From assembly GCA_951799405.1 (NCBI GenBank), contig OX637334.1, positions 13,950,001 through 14,014,000 of the forward strand: DNA of 64,000 nt. Reading direction: 5' to 3'. Shown here one piece after another: positions 1 to 9,715 of this stretch. Each line of letters starts with the position of its first letter. Positions within the stretch are counted from its first letter, which is position 1. The position numbers and the translations under genes are program-made. This DNA comes from Agapetus fuscipes. Its lineage: Eukaryota; Arthropoda; Insecta; Trichoptera; Glossosomatidae. Below the pieces are notes generated by a model. It saw only the letters and a list, made by a program, of their open reading frames with translations. It was not told where the DNA came from and did not search any database.

Positions 1-78
1 AATTAAGGTTTATATGACACGCAATTTTGTTTAGATTATACCGATACCTTAAAGGTAAACCTGAATTATTGACAAGAT

Positions 79-322
79 GTTCCTTGACTTATGGGTTGGT
101 ATGCGGCTGACCACCCATGCTGTAGAAAATGGTTTACCTTGCCAATGTCACCCTTGTTTCAGGGAAGGTCGGCAAGAGTTGCAGGGTGTATGTTAATTTG
201 ATATTCGGGTTTTTATATTGTAGGTCCACATGCGGCATGTTTAAGCGCAAACTTTTACGTGTCTGCTTGTGAAAATGTATATGGTGCGAATCTTTAATGT
301 TACATACATATATTTGCAACTT
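79..322 (+). repeat. 3T repeat (LINE-2 3'-end/SINE-like)
   Basis: Near full-length copy. It opens with TTCCTTGACTTATGGG, passes through the conserved CCAATGTCACCCTTG and CATGCGGCATG blocks, and ends in TTTGCAACTTA. The sequence upstream is unrelated to that of other copies, so the 5' edge is a real element boundary. It belongs to the GTCACCC subfamily. Confidence 0.85.
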
Positions 323-1282
323 ATTTTCTACGAGAGAAAACACTACATAAGTGTGAAAATCCTCTAGTGTAGAAGTTTGTCATGAGTAGTAGTTCACTTA
401 CTGTGAGAAGTTACTCCCAATAAAAGGTTAAATCCAAGTTTTCTCACATCAGTGAATCACCAAATTGTTGTACTTACCTTTAAGGTGGCAAGAACCTTCA
501 TTTTTTTTTCAATATTAAGTTTATTTTTATTTTTGACACCCTTTATCTGAAGATACTAAAGTAAATGTCTGCCATAATTAGGAATCTAGATTCGGCTTTA
601 GCAATAATTACAATCATAAAATTGGTTTAAAAAAATGACTCAATCATCCGTAGAAAAAATATATAAGTAATTTTCTGACGTATGATTAACAAAGTTTATT
701 GACAGACTATTTTAAGTAACGAAGAAATTTGAAAGTCAAAAGAAACAAGAATAGACAATTCGAGATTTTACTGGATTGAGAGTGTAAAGGAAGATAATAA
801 TATTAAAATGGTAATGGATATGAATGATTGGAAAAAAAATTGCGAGGATACATGGAGGGATATATATTTATATATCAATGCAAGGATAGGAAAAAAATGG
901 AGGCAACACTGAGTCACAGTAATAAAACTGAAAAATAACCATAATGACAAATTTCGATAGAAGTTGTACATAAAAGTGATGAACACATGCGGAAATGCCA
1001 CGCACGAATGATGATCTGTAGCAGCCATTTATCTGTGAGAGTGATGATGTCATCAATTCAGCATTACGCCAATTTATGCGAAATAAATTGTAGCAAAAAT
1101 TCGTTGTTGTGTTTTGGTCAAATGGTGATTAGTTGTCTAACTGACATTTATCGGATTCGAATCCCGAATGTATTGATCTAATTTGTCCGGACACATAGCT
1201 TGTCAATCCCGTCGACGCGATTTGACATGCTTGATGCGCAATAAAGGACTTAGTTAATTGTGGAGTAACTAATTTGAGAATT
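323..1282. other. AT-rich stretch, no gene recognised
   Basis: Short frames on the minus strand at 768-1056 are rich in F, I, Y and S and look like translated AT-rich DNA. I see no domain, splice-supported frame or repeat family here. Confidence 0.5.
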
Positions 1283-1523
1283 TCTCGACTAATGGATTGG
1301 TATGACTCCCGATGCTATAAAAACTTGGTTCACTTTTGCCAATGCCACCTCGGTTTCAGAGTAGAGCGGCAGGAGTGGCAAGGTTTATGCTCATGTTAGG
1401 TTTGGTATAATTTGTATGTACACATGCAGTATGTGTCAGCGCGAGCTAAAATGGCTTCCATGTGAGCATGCATTTAATCTGAGCCTTAAATGTCAATAAA
1501 CCTTTGCCACTTAGATTATAGAT
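1283..1523 (+). repeat. 3T repeat, GCCACC subfamily
   Basis: Full-length copy with the second-subfamily markers CCAATGCCACCTCGG and GGCAGGAGTGGCAAGG, ending in CACTTAGATTATAG. Confidence 0.8.
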
Positions 1524-1624
1524 GCAACTATCCCATGTGGTTTGATCTAGAAATTGTAAAGGAGCCGTATAGAATCAAAGGTGACAATTTGGAAGTTTAA
1601 CCATTAATAATTGCCTATTTGAAT

Positions 1625-1835
1625 TATAGATTGGTTTGACTCTGACCACTCATAAATCGTAGAAACTGGTTCATTTTTCCAATGTCATCCCTGTTTCAGG
1701 AGAGGCTGGCAAACTTTGCAGGGCTTATGTTAATTTTAGATTTGTAAGTTTACATGCAGTATGTGTAAGCGCGAACTTTCACGTGTCTGTTTGTGGACAT
1801 TCTTTCAATATAATTTTTAAATATCTTTGGAGATC
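1625..1835 (+). repeat. 3T repeat, 3' end altered
   Basis: The 5' and middle blocks are clear (CCAATGTCATCCCTG, GCGCGAACTTTCACGTG). The last ~20 bases are replaced by a short direct repeat of ATATCTTTGGAG around 1820-1853. Confidence 0.7.
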
Positions 1836-1844
1836 ATAATATCT

Positions 1845-1960
1845 TTGGAGTTCTTCTTCTTCGATGGCCCTACAGCTCATATCTCCCCTTGGCCTCCATC
1901 AGCCTTCGCCTCCAACTTCTCATGTCTACCGCTGCGGCTTTCTAGTCCGTCACCTGTAGA

Positions 1961-1962
<2 letters not shown>
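1845..1962 (-). pseudogene. Non-LTR retrotransposon C-terminal relic
   Basis: On the minus strand this reads as the very end of a retrotransposon ORF, including the peptide WRRRLMEAKGRYEL followed by a stop. A short (GAA)n tail follows at 1848-1860. This form of frame end plus simple tail is common for arthropod non-LTR elements. The relic is cut at 1963 by the poly-T tract of LINE-1, so LINE-1 probably inserted into it. The clade is not assigned. Confidence 0.55.

Positions 1963-2001
<39 letters not shown>
1963..2001 (+). repeat. 39-base poly-T tract (LINE-1 poly-A tail)
   Basis: Uninterrupted run of 39 T, immediately beyond the 3' side of the minus-strand LINE-1 ORF. It is read as the element's poly-A tail. 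Its intact length suggests a fairly recent insertion. Confidence 0.85.
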
Positions 2002-2003
<2 letters not shown>

Positions 2004-2176
2004 TTAGGATACAAACAGTTGTTTACAATTTTAAATTTAACAAAAATAATCAAATTTAAACCTAGAGATCCATTAAAAGTATTACTAATATATGTTATGG
2101 ATACAGAATAATATATGATAAAAATAAGAAACAAAAGTAAAATAAACAGAAGAATAAACTAGTTTCACTTATATTG

Positions 2177-3844
2177 TCAGAGGCATATTTCTTTCACCAT
2201 TTTCCGGAAAGAATTTATGGAGCTTGAAAAAATGTCAACATCTGAGAGCCATTGATTGAAGTAAGTAGTTGCACGGCTGAAAAATGTGTTTTTAGCATAA
2301 TTAGTGCTGCAGGATGGTATATGAAAAGTTTGTTTATGTCGAGAGGACATACGAAAAACTCTCAATAAAATCTTTTCCAAAAGGGGGGCCGAATTAATTT
2401 GGTTGTTTATTATTTTGTAAAGGAAAATGCTATCCAGAAATCTCCGCCTGTTCTCTAGCGTGGCCAGATTATGCCGCTTTGCAGCAGTTTCATAATTTAA
2501 GAAATTGTTTCCTGTTTTGAAGTCTAAATATTTAAGAAATTTATTTTGCAATCTTTCAATTCGATCTGTATCCACGGAATATTGTGGATTCCAGATTACG
2601 CATCCAAATTCCAAAATACTTCTAACTAAAACAAAGTATAAAAATTTTAATGACGAAGCCCGTTTAAGAGGCTTTGATAGCCTCAGAATTAGACCAAGTC
2701 TTTTGAATGCTTTGGATACGATATGGTCTATATGAAGGTTAAATTGCAGTTTTGAATCTAGAATTATGCCCAGGTCCCTGACATTGTTAACCCTTTCGAT
2801 TGTTATATTATTCAATTTATAATCATAATGAATAGGAATATGCTTTCTTGTGAGGGTTATAGTGTGACATTTATCAGTATTTAAAATTAATTGATTTAGT
2901 TTGCAATATTCATTAAAATTATCGAGATCGTTCTGAAGTAGATAAAAATCTTCGATTGAAGATATAATCTTAAATTTTTTTGTATCATCAGCATATAAAA
3001 GATGTGATGAATTTTTAAAAGGGCTACTAATATCATTTAAATAAAGATTAAAGAGGAGAGGGCCTAGATGTGAACCCTGAGGTACGCCCGATTCGACAGG
3101 CAAAGATTTTGAGGTATAACCTCTTAATGATACAGCTTGGGTTCGATTTCCGATATAAGATGCTAGCCATCTCAGTAAGTCGCCATGTATACCAATTCCT
3201 CGTAATTTTTCTAGAAGCGTGTGGTGTTTAATTTTATCAAAAGCTTTAGAAAAGTCAGTATACACAGCGTCAATCTGAAAACCACGGTCCATCGTATTGA
3301 GGATGAAGTCTGTGTAGGTTATTAAATTTGTGTCAACGCTTCGTCCTTTGGTAAATCCATGCTGCTCCGGAGGTATGTGACACGAAACGGCTAAGGCTAT
3401 TATTTGAGTTACAAATTTTTCAAGTAATTTGCCGAAAATGGAGAGTTTTGAAATAGGTCGGTATTGTTTAATGTCATGCCGATCTCCACCTTTAAAAATT
3501 GGTGTTACCAGAGCCTTTTTCCAAATACTAGGAAAAACTCCTTCAGATAGCGATTTCTTAAAAATGATTGTAAGGGGGAGGCAGAGCTCATTTGCACAAT
3601 TTTTTATCAATAGTGGGTGGATTCTGTCGGATCCCATACTTTTTGTAGTATCGATATCTTTAAGCAAAATTTCAAGTTGGTGTTGAGTAATATCAATGGA
3701 GGAGAGGTCTAATATTGGAGAAAGAGGAGCTAAATTTGTGGATGATTGTGGTGAGTTGTCGTGGACGAAAACAGAATGAAAGTAATCGTTGAATAGATTG
3801 CATATTGAATCACCATCAGATGCAATGATGTTATCATTTCTCAT
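2177..3844 (-). CDS. LINE-1 reverse transcriptase (C-terminal part of ORF2)
   Basis: A 555-residue frame encoding a non-LTR reverse transcriptase, the enzyme that copies element RNA at a nicked target (target-primed reverse transcription). Visible RT motifs in order: the QYRPIS region (~127-132), motif A YTDFSKAFD (~195-203), motif B GVPQGSHLGPLLF (~253-265) and the catalytic YADD (~284-287). The C-terminal thumb/tail region holds IWNPQ and RIERLQNKFL. The annotated start is only the first ATG after the internal stop; the same frame is open back to 3952, adding YNNYIKRVEDN and FWSFIKSK. It therefore continues the endonuclease frame at 3953-5071 across one TAA. No frameshift is seen inside the RT, so the copy is young or only lightly damaged. 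Clade assignment (Jockey versus CR1/L2/Kiri) is inference. Confidence 0.9.
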   Translation of the reverse strand: MRNDNIIASDGDSICNLFNDYFHSVFVHDNSPQSSTNLAPLSPILDLSSIDITQHQLEILLKDIDTTKSMGSDRIHPLLIKNCANELCLPLTIIFKKSLSEGVFPSIWKKALVTPIFKGGDRHDIKQYRPISKLSIFGKLLEKFVTQIIALAVSCHIPPEQHGFTKGRSVDTNLITYTDFILNTMDRGFQIDAVYTDFSKAFDKIKHHTLLEKLRGIGIHGDLLRWLASYIGNRTQAVSLRGYTSKSLPVESGVPQGSHLGPLLFNLYLNDISSPFKNSSHLLYADDTKKFKIISSIEDFYLLQNDLDNFNEYCKLNQLILNTDKCHTITLTRKHIPIHYDYKLNNITIERVNNVRDLGIILDSKLQFNLHIDHIVSKAFKRLGLILRLSKPLKRASSLKFLYFVLVRSILEFGCVIWNPQYSVDTDRIERLQNKFLKYLDFKTGNNFLNYETAAKRHNLATLENRRRFLDSIFLYKIINNQINSAPLLEKILLRVFRMSSRHKQTFHIPSCSTNYAKNTFFSRATTYFNQWLSDVDIFSSSINSFRKMVKEICL

Positions 3845-3952
3845 ACAGTCTGGGATAGAGTTAGTGGAGAATTTGGATTTTATAAAAGACCAGAAGTATT
3901 TTGGTGAATTTGTAATATTATCTTCTACACGTTTGATATAATTGTTGTAACA

Positions 3953-5071
3953 TTATTTTTGCATTTTCTTTTCTCTAGTTCTTAAGCAACTAAAGGCTTG
4001 ATAATCTAAGGGGTTATTATTCAGTTTCCACTTGCTATGTAATTTACGTTTTTCTCGTGACAACTTTATCAGACTTTGAGTATACCAGATTGGGTAAAAA
4101 CTGTTGTTTATAACTTTTTTCTTAGGTACATATTTGTTTATTAATTCATTCAAAAATGAATGTAAGTGATTAGTAGCTAATTCAGTATCTAAGTCAAGTA
4201 AGATATTCCAGTCATAGGAAATAATTGCTTTTTTAATTTCCAAGTAATTTGCTGCATAAAAGATGAATTTATAGTAAGAGTTTATTTTTAAGGTAGGAGT
4301 TGAGAGAAGAGTCAATGCAATTTCAATAGCTTTATGATGAGGGTCTTCATAGGTTATTGGTTGTGCACAAGGAACCACACTACAAGTAAGATCACTAAGA
4401 ATTAAATCTAAAATGCGTCCATTGTGGTTGGTACAGTGATTATATTGATGAAAGCCGGTTATTGATACAAAGTCTGCCATAAGTTTAGCATTGTTATTGT
4501 CATTAGTGTTTATAATATAACTGCAGGAGTTGGGATCAGGCTTCCAACTTGCATAAGTTAGGTTAAAATCACCTACGATTAAGAATTTGTCATTTGGATT
4601 TTGAGCACATATGTTGTGGGTATGGTCGAAAAATACATCTAATGAGTTATAATGATCATTGTTATGGGGAAAATAAACGCAAGCTATGTTAAGTGCAGTA
4701 AGCTTTGTTTCGGTGAGGGATTGTTCATGGGTAGTACGTGGTGGTTGTAGTTCAATGGAGAGCCATATTTCTTCGTGATGGGAGGCCGATCGCCACTCAT
4801 CTCGGCGGTGGGCGGTGAGCCCTTGCCGTACGGCAATTAGGACACCGCCTCCGAGTGACGAGTGTCCGGTTGCATTACATCGGTCAAGTCGGTATACATT
4901 GTACTGCTCATGGAAGTATTCACGATCGAAAAAATCTGGTGATAACCATGTTTCAGTAAGGCATATTAAATCATAATTAGTAGATGTAACATTTTGTAGG
5001 AAATTATGCGATTTTGTTCGTAGTCCTCTCGTGTTTTGATAGTAGACATTAAGTTCAGGTGTATGCGACAT
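3953..5071 (-). CDS. LINE-1 AP-type endonuclease (N-terminal part of ORF2)
   Basis: A 372-residue frame of the exonuclease-endonuclease-phosphatase fold, which nicks target DNA to prime reverse transcription. Visible catalytic landmarks: YYQNTRG near residues 10-16, LTETWL at 38-43 (metal-binding Glu), GGGVLIAV at ~74-81, VGDFN at 166-170, LDLILSD at 221-227 and DPHHKAIEI near 243-251 (terminal His region). The start ATG at 5071 lies directly before the domain begins, as expected for these elements. The frame ends at a TAA; the RT domain follows in the same frame after it, so one nonsense mutation, not a true gene end, separates them. No gag-like ORF precedes it. Confidence 0.88.
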   Translation of the reverse strand: MSHTPELNVYYQNTRGLRTKSHNFLQNVTSTNYDLICLTETWLSPDFFDREYFHEQYNVYRLDRCNATGHSSLGGGVLIAVRQGLTAHRRDEWRSASHHEEIWLSIELQPPRTTHEQSLTETKLTALNIACVYFPHNNDHYNSLDVFFDHTHNICAQNPNDKFLIVGDFNLTYASWKPDPNSCSYIINTNDNNNAKLMADFVSITGFHQYNHCTNHNGRILDLILSDLTCSVVPCAQPITYEDPHHKAIEIALTLLSTPTLKINSYYKFIFYAANYLEIKKAIISYDWNILLDLDTELATNHLHSFLNELINKYVPKKKVINNSFYPIWYTQSLIKLSREKRKLHSKWKLNNNPLDYQAFSCLRTREKKMQK

Positions 5072-5348
5072 AGTTATTGTGTAAAATAAAGTTAATATAC
5101 ATATTTAATGCACTTTTCAGAGTGTTAAGGTAGATTTTCAGATGTGACGCTATAGTAGAGTAGGTGGTAAAGATGAGCAGGATTTTGTGGTGAACGAAAT
5201 AGGCCTCAAAAAAAAAATGTGTGATTACAGGAAGATAGTAATAAGCAAAAACAATAATAAGATAACAGTATGGAAAAGTTGGTTGATTATAGAGTATAAA
5301 TATACTTGAATACAGAAAATGGCATCCTCAGTGTTTACAATTTCCATA

Positions 5349-5447
5349 CATTTATTTGTAAGCGCGAACTACACGTGTTTGTTTGTGGGCATGCATTTGA
5401 TATGAACTTTAAATGTTAATTTATCTTTGCATTTTAGATTATAGATA
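5349..5447 (+). repeat. 3T repeat, 3' fragment
   Basis: Only the last ~100 bp: TAAGCGCGAACTACACGTG, GGGCATGCATTTGATATG and the end TTTGCATTTTAGATTATAG. Confidence 0.75.
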
Positions 5448-5463
5448 TATATACAAATCTTAG

Positions 5464-5516
5464 ATTGTCGCCTTTGGTTCTACGCCGCTTATCTGTCGCA
5501 GCTACAAGGCGACAAT
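5464..5516. repeat. Short inverted repeat, MITE-TIR-like
   Basis: Perfect 11 bp arms ATTGTCGCCTT / AAGGCGACAAT. The left arm continues as TGGTTCTACGCC, resembling the terminal repeats of the foldback MITE at 14335-14475. Probably a decayed relative. Confidence 0.5.
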
Positions 5517-5857
5517 AGATAACTTAAAATATTTACGCTGGATTTGTGATTTGGAGCTCGGGATGTCACCTGTCTGTCTGTCGAGCAATTAGGAAATGGA
5601 AAAGCATCCATTGATTACTCTGGGCGGCGCTGCCTCAGACGTTACACCTAATTAGTGAAAACTCGGAAATTCAGGCTTTCAATGAAAATGAAACCAATAT
5701 TCGTCAAAGCTTACAGGTGCGTGGGCCTCTGCAATGTTTCAAAGTATAAAGTAGATCGATAATGTCAAAAAAAAATTTTTTGTAGAAACGAGTCGTATTG
5801 AACCAAAGTTGGCTATCAAGGATTTCTTCACAAATATAATATGAAAGCACATTGTAC

Positions 5858-6145
5858 GGTCGGGTGCCCAGTTGGTAGAGTGCTTGCATTCTATGCCGAG
5901 GGCTAGGGTTTGATTCCCAACGACGGTGTTAAAAAAGATTTATTGTTAGAGGTGTGTATATCATAACCAAAATTAAATAAAAAAATACCGTCAAAATTTA
6001 CTGAGCCTTTACAAGAAATGAGAAACAGCCTCCCGCTTCAATTGAAGTATTTGGCGTAAATCCGGTCTCCTTTCCTGTGAAAATGAATAGGTTTCACTCT
6101 CCACATGTGACGCCTTCGGGGACAACGTGTCGAGAAGCTACATTA
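5858..6145 (+). mobile_element. SINE-A, near full length
   Basis: The tRNA-like head at ~5858-5930 has an A-box region (CCAGTTGGTAGAGTGC) and a B box (GGGTTTGATTCCC). It is followed by the body with CAAAATTTACTGAGCC, TACAAGAAATGAGAAACAG and the end CTTCGGGGACAACGTG. A and B boxes imply a pol III origin. Confidence 0.8.
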
Positions 6146-6230
6146 TGTGTGTAGTTTAGTTTCGTTAAAGGGAAGATCATTTGCTCTATTTTCTCACACA
6201 TAAATATTACTCTACGCAACTCAACGCAAC

Positions 6231-6412
6231 TAAGCTACACATATAGTGTAACTTCTTGCCGCGTTATCCCCGAAGGGGTCGCATGTGGCGAGTTGAACCT
6301 ATTTATTTTTACAGGTAAGGGGGCCGGCCTTACGCCAACCACTTCAGTTGAAGTGGGGGTTTCCCAGCTCCCGAGGGGGCTGGTACTCATTTCTTGTAAA
6401 GGCTGAATTTTC
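6231..6412 (-). mobile_element. SINE-A, headless copy
   Basis: The body only, reversed: CTTCTTGCCGCGTTATCCCC, CCTATTTATTTTTACAGG, then CTCATTTCTTGTAAAGGCTG. It lacks the tRNA-like head, as expected for 5' truncation. It lies tail to tail with the copy at 5858-6145. Confidence 0.8.
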
Positions 6413-6414
6413 CT

Positions 6415-6978
6415 AAACTACTCTTTAAAAGCCCTCTCCAAGGTCATCGCTTATTTTGTCAACAAACCACAAGGAGACATAAATGCACTTTTAAAAAAGG
6501 CATCATAAATATCCTTTATTATATTACCCTTCATCGTCGTCTTTCGTCGTCACTCGCTTTGAGTTTCGATTTTCAAAACTAATGCCGTCACAGCAGATGA
6601 AATACATTTGCAAACATAGAAAAGAAAATTTTGTATATATGCTGCAAAACAGGACCATTCATGTATGTGTTTGAGAAACACACTCCAATACACTATAACT
6701 TCTTTCAATATTTACAAAAAAAAAAATTTTTTTCGTAAAACAGTAGTTTTTAGTAGAAGTAATTATAATTTCTGAAAAAAGTATTTTTTAAAAAGCCGCC
6801 ACATTTTTTTAAACCTGTTTTTGTTTTGTATTGAAATGTAAGAAAATGTATGCAAAATGGAAAAAAACTAAATAGACATCTAGCGGCAAAATTCGAAAGT
6901 TTTTTTTTTTTTGGGATATTTTTTTTAATTTGATACAAATCAAAAAAACAACAAACAAAAAAAATAAAAATGGATTTA
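6415..6978. other. AT-rich stretch, no gene recognised
   Basis: Homopolymer-rich sequence with only short, low-complexity frames. Nothing else identified. Confidence 0.5.
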
Positions 6979-6980
6979 AA

Positions 6981-7088
6981 TCTATAATCTTAGTTGCAAA
7001 GATATATTACAACATTCTCACAAGCAGACACGTATAAGTTCACACTTACACATGTCCCATATGGACCAAAAAACCCAATCTAAGATAT
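6981..7088 (-). repeat. 3T repeat, 3' fragment
   Basis: Reversed last ~105 bp: TCTATAATCTTAGTTGCAAAG, then CAAGCAGACACGTATAAG and a CATGTCCCATATGG block. Confidence 0.75.
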
Positions 7089-7130
7089 TATGTTGAGTTT
7101 ACAGATACTATAATATAATCTATAATATAT

Positions 7131-7318
7131 AATCTAAGTTGCAAGGATATATTCATTTACAGCTCTCAGATGCATACCCATAAACAAACACGTGTAGTTC
7201 GCGCTTACAAATGCTAAATGTGTAGGTACTTTTGGATAATTCCTCTAGGGTACAATTAAGCCTTCAAATCAACAAATAATAAAATGTCTGGACATCAAAA
7301 CTAAAAACAAAACCAATT
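7131..7318 (-). mobile_element. LINE-2 3' end, outer copy (part 1)
   Basis: A reversed 3T 3' segment (7131-7230), then ~60 bp matching the LINE-2 3' UTR at 32400-32460 (AACAAATAATAAAATG, CATCAAAACTAAAAACAAA). The same minus-strand copy resumes at 7670, so it was split by the plus-strand element at 7325-7669. Confidence 0.6.
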
Positions 7319-7324
7319 CCTATT

Positions 7325-7669
7325 TAATTTTAATGTTAAGTCTTATTTTACTTTATTTTAATTTGGATCTGTTATGTGTATAAGTAATTAAGAAATTTTG
7401 TAAATCATTTATATTTTTTTGTGCTCCTTAACTGTTGGTGTGAGGCTGACCCCCCGTGCTGTAAAAATCGGTTCACTTTTGCCAATGCCACCCCGGTTCA
7501 GGGAACGGCGGCAGGAGTTGCAAGATTTATGTTCACGTGAGGTTTTGTTTATTTTTATGCACACATGCAAAATGTGTAGGCGCGAACCTACATGTGCCTG
7601 TCAGTGGGCATGCATTTAATATGAGTCTTAAATGTTAACAAATTATCTTTGCAGCTTAGATTATAGATA
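7325..7669 (+). mobile_element. LINE-2 3' UTR plus 3T repeat, inserted copy
   Basis: Positions 7325-7421 match the LINE-2 3' UTR beside the better copy at 57835-57960, read on the opposite strand (AAATCATTTATATTTTTTTG, TGTGCTCC). A full 3T unit of the GCCACCCC subfamily follows and ends in GATTATAGATAGATAG. It sits inside the minus-strand LINE-2 copy. Confidence 0.65.
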
Positions 7670-7770
7670 GATAGCCGCCAAAATTACAGATCAACCGCCA
7701 TTTCTTTCTGTCCTTAAATACTTCTTAAATTTCCTCCAGAGTAATAACCTTCTTCATACAGGCTCTTCTT
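7670..7770 (-). pseudogene. LINE-2 ORF C-terminus, outer copy (part 2)
   Basis: The minus strand reads RRACMKKVITLEEI, a stop, then EVFKDRKKWRLICNFGG. This is the same C-terminus seen at 32470-32580 and 57964-58060, with one internal nonsense change. Only the last ~33 residues survive. Confidence 0.75.
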
Positions 7771-7772
7771 TT

Positions 7773-7850
7773 GTTGGGTGACATTGGCAAAGTGCAACAT
7801 TTTTTAACAGTTTGGGTGGTCAGCCTCATACCAACATATAAGTCAAGGAC
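7773..7850 (-). repeat. 3T repeat, 5' fragment
   Basis: Reversed first ~80 bp: GGTGACATTGGCAAAGTG, GGGTGGTCAGCCTCATACC and ATAAGTCAAGGA. It abuts the LINE-2 ORF end directly. Confidence 0.8.
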
Positions 7851-8032
7851 TATAATGGAGCAAATTAAAACCGGTTTCTTTTTTTTATTTGCTTTTAGTT
7901 TTCTTTCTTTTGTTAAAAGACTTAAAAAAAAATTGTTTACAAAAACTGCATTTTTTTTACATGTTTTCTAATGATTGATTCCCTAGATGCAAAACTATGT
8001 GCAATATACACATTGCCTAATGTTAAGGGGTT

Positions 8033-8066
8033 GGGCTGCGTAGCAGCCAGGGGCGGAGCCCCTAGT
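8033..8066 (+). mobile_element. Helitron-like 3' terminus
   Basis: Two tight GC hairpins, GGCTGC-gta-GCAGCC and GGGGC-gga-GCCCC, end directly in CTAG followed by T. That is the arrangement of a Helitron 3' end (hairpin, CTRR, insertion next to T). The body and 5' end are not defined. Confidence 0.45.
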
Positions 8067-8644
8067 ATTTATACAATAGATTTGTTGGTGGAATCAAATT
8101 TAGTATCAAATGTGTAGTTTTAAAAGGAAAAGAAATTACATTGACCTTGAAATGTACTTGCCTCTACACAGTGCACGCGTCTGAATACGAGGGTACATAG
8201 TTTTCATAGAAACATTAAACTTTCTCATTAAACATAAAATATATTTTTTACGGCATGGGTGGTCAGCCTCATGTAATTCTAACATCATTAATTTAAAGAG
8301 CAGGCGGTAGAAATTACGAGTAAAAATATCCAGCACCCTGCCACACATACAAGTGCTCCCTCACTTCGAAGTTCCCGTAGACGTAGTAGTATTTTCCCTG
8401 AAGGCTGAGGAAACCTTCGACCTCCCTACCAATTAAACCTTTTTGCTCGGGGTGTATTTGCAACTCCTCATTAATCATTCGGATTTCACTGGTTTTTTCT
8501 TTCTCACGCCGAAATGTGGCTCGTTTAATTGCGTAGAGAGGTATCTACAAATGTTGTAATATTTGATTATTGAATTGTGTTCTTTCAAATTTTCAAATAA
8601 ACATAAACTTTGCAACTCCTGCTACATTTTTCAAAGACAAGGTG

Positions 8645-8712
8645 GCCCACAACCCACAACCTTCCATTTACGACTCCAAAGTGTTGCCACTGGACTACGG
8701 ACCGGCAAATCT
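8645..8712 (-). repeat. SINE-B tRNA-like unit, fragment
   Basis: A reversed tRNA-like segment: CACAACCTTCCATTTACGA, GTGTTGCCACTGGACTACGG and ACCGG. It matches the tRNA part of the SINE-B copies at 17.3, 28.4 and 54.9 kb. Confidence 0.7.
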
Positions 8713-8989
8713 ATTTGTTCATTTGAGTTTGGGATTTTCTTTTGGAAGTACGATGGAGCACACTTTATACGTAAGTACCAACTTTGAAAATGTTTACTTG
8801 TGAGCGTTCATCTGAATTGAGAAAAAAATGAAGTAAAAGTTATTTTGAGAAGTTTAGTTTAAGCAATATCTTAACGTTTCGCTGCTCCTTAAAAACACTG
8901 GTTTGCTGAGTGAACAAGGAAAGACTTGAACCTTAACACATGATATTTTGAGCTATGACTTCAACACACCAAATGAGCGTATTTTTGTG

Positions 8990-9225
8990 CTACCCAGGTG
9001 CTCGGAAGGAATTAGCACCTCTGTACTCCGAGTATGAAGCATCGCGTAAACTCACCTCGATCGCGAAAGTCGCAAAAAGTAAAGAAACTAATCACTCACT
9101 AGGAGTATAATTGTATCCTTTATACATTTTCGTTTAATGCAATCGAGGCGAGTTTAAGGCAATGTCGTATACTCGGGGTACTGGCCACTCTTAGTACATA
9201 TTCCTCTCGTGTGCTAGGATGAAGT
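8990..9225. mobile_element. Foldback MITE
   Basis: Long imperfect inverted arms. The left arm contains ACTCCGAGTATGAAGC and AAACTCACCTCGATCGC; the right arm contains GCAATCGAGGCGAGTTT and CGTATACTCGGGGTA. The arms are ~80 bp each with ~70 bp between, and there is no coding capacity. Confidence 0.65.
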
Positions 9226-9477
9226 TTGATATTCATTTATCACTCTTACAATCATTGCGAGGTTTTTGCTAAAATCACTCGTCATGCGTCTCATCACCTA
9301 TATTAAATTAAAAAAATATATTTAAGAAAAATAGGTAAAAAAAACCGTTTCAGAATGTCGATTGATTTATTTTTCACTAGAGTCATATCCAATGTAATCA
9401 TCAAGTGTGCTTTTTCATCATATTATTGATGTTATTTTTTTCTTATGATTAATTTATTGATTTTTTCTCCATAATTT
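9226..9477. other. AT-rich spacer
   Basis: No recognisable gene or repeat family. Confidence 0.45.
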
Positions 9478-9715
9478 ACAATTTAGGTTGCAAGGATATA
9501 TTAATTTAAAGTTCTACAATGCATGCCCACAAACAAACACGTGTAGTTCGCGCTTACAAATGCTGAATGGGTACTTACAAATAAAATCTAAACCTTCAAT
9601 GAGCATAAGTCCTACAACGTTTTCCGACCTTCCCTGACACAGGGGTGACATTGGCAAAGTGAACCATTTTTTACAGTATGGGTGGTCAGCCTCATACCAA
9701 CCTATAAGTCCTTTC
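9478..9715 (-). repeat. 3T repeat, full length
   Basis: Reversed full copy from TTAGGTTGCAAGGATATA to CATACCAACCTATAAGTC. GTCACCC subfamily (GGGGTGACATTGGC). Confidence 0.85.

Larger units (their letters stand above)
1963..5330 (-). mobile_element. LINE-1: Jockey/CR1-type non-LTR retrotransposon
   Basis: Minus-strand element with a poly-A tail (1963-2001), a ~175 bp 3' UTR, and one long ORF2-type frame (2177-5071). The frame encodes an AP-type endonuclease followed by a reverse transcriptase, and there is no RNase H or integrase. A single TAA at 3953-3955 divides it; both halves lie in the same frame. No ORF1/gag-like frame is seen in the ~260 bp upstream of 5071, so the copy is probably 5'-truncated. 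The outer edge near 5330 is approximate, because a 3T fragment starts at 5349. The lack of a terminal microsatellite and the presence of poly-A favour a Jockey-like clade, but this needs a tree. Confidence 0.85.

Noticed and set aside
768..1056. Hydrophobic minus-strand frames as a membrane protein
   Set aside because: Two overlapping frames with the same F/I/S/Y bias indicate AT-rich low-complexity sequence rather than a protein.
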